Origin: Flaviramulus sp.
Lineage (GTDB): Bacteria > Bacteroidota > Bacteroidia > Flavobacteriales > Flavobacteriaceae
Length of the DNA: 10,510 nucleotides
Assembly (NCBI GenBank): GCA_023255235.1
Contig: JALRJA010000142.1
Coordinates: 1 to 10,510 of the forward strand
Reading direction: 5' to 3'
The translations under genes were made by a program, and so were the position numbers. The notes beneath the pieces are model-generated. The model saw nothing but the letters and a program-made list of their open reading frames with translations, was not told the DNA's origin and did not search any database. Position 1 is the stretch's first letter; the number at the start of each line of letters is the position of its first letter. Below are positions 1 through 6,040 of the stretch, piece after piece.

Positions 1-1
1 G

Positions 2-220
2 TATAATATACTCATTTTTACTATTATTTTAAGCTTGTTGGCATTGCTTATTTTATTTGTTTTTAAGTTTAAGTACAGTAATGTTGTAACAAAAAATGCT
101 GAAAAAGCACTTAAAGATACAGAAGAGGCTTTTGAAAATCATAGAAAAACAGCTTTAGAAAGAGAGCAAAAAGTGAGACGTCAATTACTAGATGAAATTA
201 ATAAACAGAAAAAAACATAA
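2..220 (+). CDS. small membrane-anchored coiled-coil protein, 5' end at or beyond window edge
   Basis: This frame is open from the left edge to a TAA at 218-220. The visible protein has about 72 residues. It begins with a hydrophobic stretch of about 20 residues (ILIFTIILSLLALLILFVF) that should span the membrane, followed by a highly charged Lys/Glu/Arg-rich tail likely to form a helix or coiled coil. Base 1 is G, so the codon just before the visible frame could be ATG. If so, the protein would be almost complete, starting M-Y-N-I-L; this cannot be decided from the window. A downstream TTG at 35 is a poorer start because it cuts into the membrane segment. I do not recognise the family. It lies about 80 bases before trmD on the same strand, but trmD appears to have its own promoter. 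Confidence 0.55.
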   Translation, partial: YNILIFTIILSLLALLILFVFKFKYSNVVTKNAEKALKDTEEAFENHRKTALEREQKVRRQLLDEINKQKKT

Positions 221-276
221 CCTTATAGTTTAGGTTTTTAAACCATTAATACAAACTAAAGTCTGTTAATTTCAAT

Positions 277-284
277 TATCTTTG
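277..284 (+). promoter_or_regulatory. Bacteroidota -7 promoter element for trmD
   Basis: TATCTTTG matches the Bacteroidota -7 consensus TAnnTTTG exactly and ends 19 bases before the trmD ATG, which would give a very short leader. I see no good TTG at the -33 spacing, so the call rests on the -7 element and its position. Confidence 0.5.
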
Positions 285-303
285 TGGCATTCAATCTTAA
301 ATT

Positions 304-981
304 ATGCGCATTGATATTATTACGGTTTTACCCGAATTACTTAAAAGCCCGTTTGAAGCATCTATTTTAAATCGTGCTATTGAAGCCAATTTGGTAGAAG
401 TTTACTTTCATAATTTACGCGATTATACCACCGATAATTACAAATCTGTTGATGACAAACAATTTGGTGGTGGTGCTGGCATGGTCATGACCATTGAACC
501 TATTGATAAATGTATAACTGCATTAAAAAAGGAGCGTGTTTATGATGAGGTCATATATATGACTCCAGATGGCGAAACCTTAAAGCAAGGTTTGGCAAAT
601 AAATTGTCGTTAAAAAAAAATATTATTATTTTATGTGGGCATTATAAAGGGGTTGACCAACGTGTTCGTGATTATTTTATAACCCGCGAAATATCAATTG
701 GTGATTATGTATTGTCTGGTGGAGAGTTGGGTGCTGCGGTGCTTTGTGATGCTATTATTAGGCTTATTCCGGGTGTTTTAGGTAATGAAACTTCAGCTTT
801 AACAGATTCTTTTCAAGATAATTTATTGGCACCGCCTATTTACACAAAACCACGTGAGTATAAAGGTATGAAAGTGCCCGAATTATTATTTAGTGGTAAT
901 TTACCCGAAATTGAAAAATGGCGCGAAGAACAAGCGTATAAACGAACTAAAGAACGCAGACCAGATTTGTTGAATGAGTAA
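304..981 (+). CDS. trmD: tRNA (guanine-37-N1)-methyltransferase TrmD
   Basis: TrmD uses S-adenosylmethionine to methylate N1 of G37 next to the anticodon, which prevents +1 frameshifting; it acts as a cytoplasmic homodimer. The 225-residue product fits the family length. The N-terminus [13 protein letters not shown] is typical, and the glycine-rich [10 protein letters not shown] lies near residues 53-62. The SpoU/TrmD trefoil-knot SAM site is visible as YMTPDGETL (85-93), [11 protein letters not shown] (110-120) and [12 protein letters not shown] (131-142). R153 and D168 (in [15 protein letters not shown]) line up with the E. coli catalytic residues Arg154 and Asp169. The C-terminal [16 protein letters not shown] tRNA-binding region is also present. 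The ATG at 304 fits both the family N-terminus and the promoter just upstream. In most bacteria rplS follows directly; here about 1.7 kb separates the two. Confidence 0.97.
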   Translation: MRIDIITVLPELLKSPFEASILNRAIEANLVEVYFHNLRDYTTDNYKSVDDKQFGGGAGMVMTIEPIDKCITALKKERVYDEVIYMTPDGETLKQGLANKLSLKKNIIILCGHYKGVDQRVRDYFITREISIGDYVLSGGELGAAVLCDAIIRLIPGVLGNETSALTDSFQDNLLAPPIYTKPREYKGMKVPELLFSGNLPEIEKWREEQAYKRTKERRPDLLNE

Positions 982-1129
982 GTTAGCGTACATCAACTTT
1001 AGCTATGCCTATACTAAAAACGCCTCTAATAAATAGCTAAATGCAATTTGGTAAAATTGTTCTTGTATTGTATTCGTTTTTTTAATAAATTCACTAAATA
1101 AAATCTAGAAAGTAACTGCTTAACTGAAA

Positions 1130-1141
1130 CGTTAGCTACAA
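1130..1141 (+). repeat. CGTTAGCTACAA box, copy 1
   Basis: The 12-base box CGTTAGCTACAA is identical to 1798-1809. Each copy lies 24-29 bases ahead of the start codon of one of the two accessory genes. A shorter inverted form, GTAGCTAAC, lies at 2284-2292. Position and pairing suggest a cassette boundary or recombination site; the sequence alone does not prove it. Confidence 0.5.
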
Positions 1142-1165
1142 GTTCTACACAACGCCACCAAATCA

Positions 1166-1714
1166 ATGACTATAGAGAAATTATTAACCGAATTTTATAA
1201 AGAAAATAAACTTCCTGAAAACGGTGGAATTGACAAAGACACGTTTGAGATGAAAGTTCTCGGAATAAACCTAAAACTTCCGAACCCTAAATTTAGAAAA
1301 GATGTAATACACATTCACGACATTCAGCATATATTGAATACATGTGATACTTCTTGGAAAGGAGAAGGATATATTGCGGGATGGGAAATTTCAACTGGAT
1401 TTTGGAAATATTTTCCAATTGCTATTTTCAGTTTTTGGGCAATGGGATATAGCTTATGGCTTCACCCAAAAGCAGTTTATCAAGGTTTTAAAAAAGGGCT
1501 GAATAATATTGGAATTATTAATCTGAAAATTAGTAAATCGGACTTTCTAAAAATGGAATTTGACAAGCTTGTTGAAATCACCAGAAAAGAAAAAACAACC
1601 GAAATGGGGATTTTACAATGGACTGAATTTCTTTTTTGGATTTTGATTAGCCAAATTGTTTTTCTTTTTCCTTTTTTAATTACCATAATTGGAATAATAT
1701 GGATTTTAAAATAA
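1166..1714 (+). CDS. COQ4-like membrane protein of unknown function
   Basis: The product has 182 residues. Residues 51-67 contain HDIQH followed by eleven residues and Glu (H51, D52, H55, E67). This is exactly the HDxxH-x11-E metal-ligand motif of the COQ4 family, with a conserved-looking GEGYIAGWE stretch after it. In eukaryotes COQ4 acts in coenzyme Q synthesis. Bacteroidota normally use menaquinone, so a ubiquinone role should not be assumed; bacterial COQ4-like proteins with membrane segments are of uncertain function. Two hydrophobic segments are visible, a weaker one near 82-100 and a strong C-terminal one near 155-181. The N-terminal 50 residues look soluble. The start at 1166 is the first ATG downstream of the CGTTAGCTACAA box. 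The gene sits in accessory DNA between trmD and rplS, with no clear promoter of its own. Motif assignment is good; function is unknown. Confidence 0.75.
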   Translation: MTIEKLLTEFYKENKLPENGGIDKDTFEMKVLGINLKLPNPKFRKDVIHIHDIQHILNTCDTSWKGEGYIAGWEISTGFWKYFPIAIFSFWAMGYSLWLHPKAVYQGFKKGLNNIGIINLKISKSDFLKMEFDKLVEITRKEKTTEMGILQWTEFLFWILISQIVFLFPFLITIIGIIWILK

Positions 1715-1749
1715 AGCACCGTGTACAGCTCATTGCTTCAAAATTTCTT

Positions 1750-1766
1750 TGCGGAAATTCCCCGCA
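1750..1766. repeat. short G+C-rich hairpin after the COQ4-like gene
   Basis: TGCGG (1750-1754) pairs perfectly with CCGCA (1762-1766) around a 7-base loop. It stands out in AT-rich surroundings and lies between the stop of the COQ4-like gene and the direct repeat at 1773. No T-run follows, so it is not a typical intrinsic terminator. It may be the central stem of a cassette-end structure. Confidence 0.35.
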
Positions 1767-1772
1767 GATTTT

Positions 1773-1802
1773 CACGCAACAAAACCATACACAAAACCGT
1801 TA
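1773..1802 (+). repeat. 30-base direct repeat, left copy
   Basis: This stretch matches 2416-2445 at 29 of 30 bases; the only difference is C at 1780 against A at 2423. The shared core ends ACCATACACAAAACCGTTA. Similarity stops on both sides: this copy continues GCTACAA, the right copy TTTGTGT. The pair brackets the secreted-protein gene and defines a unit of 643 bases. Confidence 0.85.
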
Positions 1803-1809
1803 GCTACAA
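1798..1809 (+). repeat. CGTTAGCTACAA box, copy 2
   Basis: Identical to 1130-1141. It overlaps the last five bases of the left direct repeat and precedes the secreted-protein ATG by 29 bases. GTTAGCTAC (1799-1807) is the exact reverse complement of GTAGCTAAC at the gene's stop codon (2284-2292). Confidence 0.55.
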
Positions 1810-1838
1810 TTTTCCAAGACGCTTAGAAAACTGAATAA

Positions 1839-2291
1839 ATGAAATTTTTCGTTATAATAGTATCATTTTTTTTCTGTCTAAATATAAATGGACAAAATAT
1901 TGAGGGAAAATATTGTTGGTCATTTAAAAACAAATTTATGGGTCGAATTTCTCGATGTCTTGAGTTCGATGGGAATGGAAGGTTTGAATCTGAACTTATA
2001 ACTGACATAGGAATTATTGAAAAAGGCGATTATGAAATTATAGACAATAAATTAATTCTGACATATGATTTAGTAGACGAAACTGAATTTGTGAAAGAAG
2101 ACTACGAAATGTTCGAAATTAAAAAAAATGAAGGCTTGAGTTTTGAGGAATATTATGAGGTTTCTACAGGCGTAAAAATTGGAGAAAGACTAAAGAGGGA
2201 ATTTATAATACTAAAGCATAAAAATATGAAACTGAAATTGAAAAATCTTAAAACAAAAAAGAGAATTATGCTTAAAAAAAACTGTAGCTAA
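1839..2291 (+). CDS. small secreted protein of unknown function
   Basis: The product has 150 residues and starts with a signal peptide (MKFFVIIVSFFFCLNING, probable cleavage before Q19). Cys13 is inside the hydrophobic core and has no lipobox, so a lipoprotein is unlikely. The mature part has a repeated pattern of short beta strands: GKYCWSF, CLEFDGNGRFE, KGDYEIIDNKLILTYD. This recalls small lipocalin-like or beta-sandwich proteins that Bacteroidota export; I do not recognise a named family. The last 25 residues are very rich in lysine, and the final C-S-stop codons are made by the GTAGCTAAC box at 2284-2292. The gene is bracketed by 30-base direct repeats in the trmD-rplS interval, which points to horizontal acquisition. 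No promoter matching the Bacteroidota consensus is evident. Coding status is likely, function unknown. Confidence 0.7.
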   Translation: MKFFVIIVSFFFCLNINGQNIEGKYCWSFKNKFMGRISRCLEFDGNGRFESELITDIGIIEKGDYEIIDNKLILTYDLVDETEFVKEDYEMFEIKKNEGLSFEEYYEVSTGVKIGERLKREFIILKHKNMKLKLKNLKTKKRIMLKKNCS

Positions 2292-2292
2292 C
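2284..2292 (-). repeat. inverted GTTAGCTAC box overlapping a stop codon
   Basis: On the plus strand this reads GTAGCTAAC, the exact reverse complement of the boxes at 1131-1139 and 1799-1807. It supplies the TAA stop (2289-2291) of the secreted-protein gene. Placement of an outer arm on the stop codon is typical of integron-like cassettes. Confidence 0.5.
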
Positions 2293-2415
2293 AAAGAACT
2301 GAGGCAATAAACAAGTAATTTTTTAATTATTTATGGCTAATATACTTCTGTATTCATTATTGTAAGGCACACCGTTTTTAACAATAGAAAAGGCTTGTTT
2401 TAATAGTTTATTAAC

Positions 2416-2445
2416 CACGCAAAAAAACCATACACAAAACCGTTA
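2416..2445 (+). repeat. 30-base direct repeat, right copy
   Basis: Matches 1773-1802 with one mismatch. It ends in CCGTTA, after which the sequence diverges (TTTGTGT instead of GCTACAA). It lies about 125 bases after the secreted-protein stop and just before the hairpin-rich element at 2456. Confidence 0.85.
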
Positions 2446-2455
2446 TTTGTGTTAA

Positions 2456-2527
2456 GGATAGTAGCGGCATCCTTTTGCTTTTGGCAAAAGATATAGCGAA
2501 TAGCCTGACCTTTTGTGAAGCAAAAGG
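2456..2527 (+). other. hairpin-rich structured element, possible RNA or dispersed repeat
   Basis: Three stems can be drawn. GGAT (2456-2459) pairs with ATCC (2469-2472). CTTTTGC (2472-2478) pairs with GCAAAAG (2484-2490) over a 5-base loop; it shares base 2472 with the first stem. CCTTTTG (2509-2515) pairs with CAAAAGG (2521-2527) over a 5-base loop. The pattern of GGAT..ATCC, a variable stem, then an AGCC..GACC tail resembles a structured element I have met repeatedly in Flavobacterium-type genomes, often at gene ends. I cannot name it with certainty; the flavo-1 candidate RNA is one family worth testing. It is not protein coding, and no T-run follows the last stem. Confidence 0.45.
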
Positions 2528-2555
2528 GAACACCAAAAAAATATATATAAAAACG

Positions 2556-2585
2556 TTGCAGATTATTAATTAATAGTTATTTTTG
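2556..2585 (+). promoter_or_regulatory. promoter of rplS
   Basis: TTG (2556-2558) and TATTTTTG (2578-2585, an exact TAnnTTTG) are separated by 19 bases, which is the Bacteroidota primary sigma factor arrangement. Transcription should begin near 2590, giving a leader of about 65 nt. The -33 TTG overlaps AACGTTGCAG, where the accessory DNA may end. Confidence 0.65.
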
Positions 2586-2589
2586 CACC

Positions 2590-2656
2590 CAATTTCGGGT
2601 TAACCTCTGGCGAAAATCGTGCATGTTGTTCTGAATAAATTAATAAATTTAAAGAT
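2590..2656 (+). promoter_or_regulatory. rplS 5' leader, possible L19 autoregulatory element
   Basis: A transcript from the promoter at 2556-2585 would carry about 65 untranslated bases, including CGGGTTAACC and GGCGAAAATCGTGC. The front of the leader is G+C-richer than the region around it, while its last 25 bases are almost pure A/T. Ribosomal protein L19 leaders have been predicted in Flavobacteria, so this position fits. I can draw only short stems (such as CGA/TCG) and cannot confirm the family fold. Confidence 0.3.
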
Positions 2657-3007
2657 ATGGAATCTTTAGTAAAGTATATACAAGACGAATTTGTAACCAA
2701 AAAAGAGTTTCCTGAGTTTAGTGCCGGGGATACCATTACCGTTTATTATGAAATTAGAGAAGGCGATAAAGTGCGTACTCAGTTTTTTAGAGGTGTTGTA
2801 ATTCAGCGAAAAGGAACGGGAACTTCTGAAACCTTTACCATTAGAAAAATGTCTGGCACTATTGGTGTTGAGCGTATTTTTCCGGTTAATTTACCAGCTT
2901 TGCAGAAAATTGAAATTAATAAGCGTGGTAAAGTGCGTAGAGCAAGAATTTACTACTTTAGAGGTCTTACTGGTAAAAAAGCAAGAATTAAAGAAAGAAG
3001 AAATTAA
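2657..3007 (+). CDS. rplS: 50S ribosomal protein L19
   Basis: L19 lies at the 30S-50S interface of the large subunit. The 116-residue product matches the usual 115-120. Typical features are FSAGDTITVYYEIREGDKVR (21-40), RTQFFRGVVIQRKG (40-53), FTIRKMSGTIGVERIFPVNLP (60-80) and the basic tail KVRRARIYYFRGLTGKKARIKERR (92-115). ATG 2657 follows an A-rich leader (TTTAAAGAT) without a clear Shine-Dalgarno, as is usual in Bacteroidota. The gene has its own promoter and a strong terminator, so it is a single-gene transcription unit here and is cut off from trmD by the accessory block. Confidence 0.98.
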   Translation: MESLVKYIQDEFVTKKEFPEFSAGDTITVYYEIREGDKVRTQFFRGVVIQRKGTGTSETFTIRKMSGTIGVERIFPVNLPALQKIEINKRGKVRRARIYYFRGLTGKKARIKERRN

Positions 3008-3035
3008 AAACATAGTTGTGTTTTTAAAAACTATA

Positions 3036-3064
3036 AAAGCCTTGATTATATCAGGGCTTTTTTT
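3036..3064 (+). terminator. intrinsic terminator of rplS
   Basis: AAAGCCTTGA (3036-3045) pairs with TCAGGGCTTT (3051-3060) over loop TTATA, giving ten base pairs with one T-G wobble. A run of seven T follows (3058-3064). It lies 28 bases after the rplS stop. Confidence 0.85.
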
Positions 3065-3121
3065 ATTAACTTTTGTTAATAACTATGGTTTATAAATAGT
3101 TGATATCTAATTGCTTAAAAA

Positions 3122-3153
3122 TTTGGTTTTTTTAAATTGTGGTTATAATTTAG
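3122..3153 (+). promoter_or_regulatory. promoter-like site with no assigned gene
   Basis: TTTG (3122-3125) and TAATTTAG (3146-3153) are 20 bases apart; the second differs from TAnnTTTG at one base. It points rightward into 3160-3735, where I find no convincing protein. It could drive an untranslated RNA or a long leader, or be a chance match in AT-rich DNA. Confidence 0.25.
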
Positions 3154-3219
3154 CAACAGAATGTAATAACAGCTTTATAAGTTGGTTTCGTTTTAAAAAT
3201 GAATTTGTGTTATTTTCTA

Positions 3220-3238
3220 ATAAAGAAACGTTCTTTAT
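3220..3238. repeat. perfect 8-bp inverted repeat
   Basis: ATAAAGAA (3220-3227) and TTCTTTAT (3231-3238) flank ACG. There is no T-run beyond the stem, so a terminator is not indicated; an operator or RNA stem is possible. Confidence 0.4.
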
Positions 3239-3253
3239 ATAATTGTTTTTTGA

Positions 3254-3294
3254 GGTTTTGTTGATGTGCGTGTAGGCGTGATAAACAACAAACC
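3254..3294. repeat. long-looped inverted repeat
   Basis: GGTTTTGTTG (3254-3263) pairs with CAACAAACC (3286-3294), nine pairs with one bulged T, around a 22-base G-rich loop. It may be part of an untranslated RNA in this gene-free stretch. Confidence 0.35.
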
Positions 3295-3735
3295 ATGATA
3301 CTATAACAAGTAGTGCATGTGCAAGCAGGCAAAAAACTGGTGTGGTAGAAAGCTTTGAAAAGCAACAGGAGCGAAAGTAAATGTTGTAATAGAAGCAATG
3401 CTATAAACGAAATGGACGTGCAAACGAAAAGGCAGTTAATAGCATCAAGGAAAACAATTAACAGAAACATGATACAGTAAGTCAATACATTTTGAAAATT
3501 GTAACCATGTTTCGTTGAAATAACAGCACTTAGCTGAAAGGTTTAGATGAAAATTGTAAATCGTTTTGGTTTAGTTACTAAATAAGCTCAAGTTATGTTA
3601 TTTCAAGAAAGCCATGTCAGTAGTAGATTTAGTTCTGCAATGATATGGCTTTTGTTTTTAGAAATAATTCTATCATTAAGACTTTTTGCTGGCATTTTCT
3701 TGTGTTTTATCATCTTTTTTAAAAGTCATTTTTTG

Positions 3736-3743
3736 TATATTCG
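3736..3743 (+). promoter_or_regulatory. candidate -7 element for the icd operon
   Basis: TATATTCG matches TAnnTTTG at all but one base and lies 72 bases before the isocitrate dehydrogenase ATG. Only a T-run, not a clean TTG, is found at the -33 distance. Confidence 0.4.
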
Positions 3744-3803
3744 CAACGCCAAAAAACAAGCTTGTTTAAACAGCTGTTTTAATAGTTAAAATAAACCCAG
3801 TAA

Positions 3804-6029
<2,226 letters not shown>

Positions 6030-6040
6030 ATATAAACAAA

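Larger units (their letters stand above)
1800..2442 (+). mobile_element. candidate gene cassette carrying one secreted-protein gene
   Basis: The unit runs from inside one CCGTTA repeat end to the equivalent point in the next, and holds a single gene in the forward direction. Its first bases (TTAGCTAC) are complementary to the box on the gene's stop codon. If the segment were circularised at CCG/TTA, GTAGCTAAC and GTTAGCTAC would lie at the two ends of one site, as the outer arms do in an integron attC site. The core GTTAGCT departs from the attC consensus GTTRRRY, I could not find matching inner arms, and no integrase is in the window. The layout is therefore cassette-like, and the mechanism is inference. 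Confidence 0.4.
3065..3735. other. about 670 bases with no convincing gene
   Basis: Short open frames exist (minus strand 3210-3485; plus strand 3595-3789), but their translations are compositionally odd (runs of Leu, Phe, Cys) and match nothing I know. Bases 3250-3480 are purine-rich on the plus strand and less AT-rich than the flanks. Two inverted repeats are clear. The first is ATAAAGAA/TTCTTTAT around ACG (3220-3238). The second is GGTTTTGTTG (3254-3263) pairing with CAACAAACC (3286-3294), with one bulged T. The stretch may be an untranslated RNA, a decayed gene, or the long leader of the downstream operon. Confidence 0.4.

Noticed and set aside
982..991. GTTAGCGTAC just after the trmD stop as a further cassette box
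   Set aside because: It resembles GTTAGCTAC but has an inserted G and no matching partner at a consistent distance; a chance resemblance is likely.
1044..1059. Hairpin CAATTT/AAATTG as a trmD terminator
   Set aside because: The 6-bp stem has only one G-C pair, and the following T-rich stretch is interrupted (TTCTTGTATTG). This is too weak to call in DNA of this composition.
1480..1719. Minus-strand open frame opposite the COQ4-like gene
   Set aside because: It is antisense to a gene with a recognisable motif; its hydrophobic translation mirrors the opposite strand's membrane codons.
1130..2445. CRISPR array or insertion sequence
   Set aside because: There are only two copies of the 30-base repeat, 643 bases apart with a gene between them. 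No transposase or Cas gene and no terminal inverted repeats of IS type are present.
2862..3095. Plus-strand open frame overlapping the end of rplS
   Set aside because: It is an out-of-frame shadow of rplS and runs through the terminator.
3210..3485. Minus-strand open frame of 91 codons
   Set aside because: The translation is a Leu/Phe/Cys-rich string without family features or a plausible leader, in a purine-rich stretch that produces such frames by composition.
3595..3789. Plus-strand open frame of 64 codons before icd
   Set aside because: It overlaps the probable icd promoter (3736-3743), and its hydrophobic translation is typical of T-rich spacer DNA. A tiny membrane peptide cannot be excluded.
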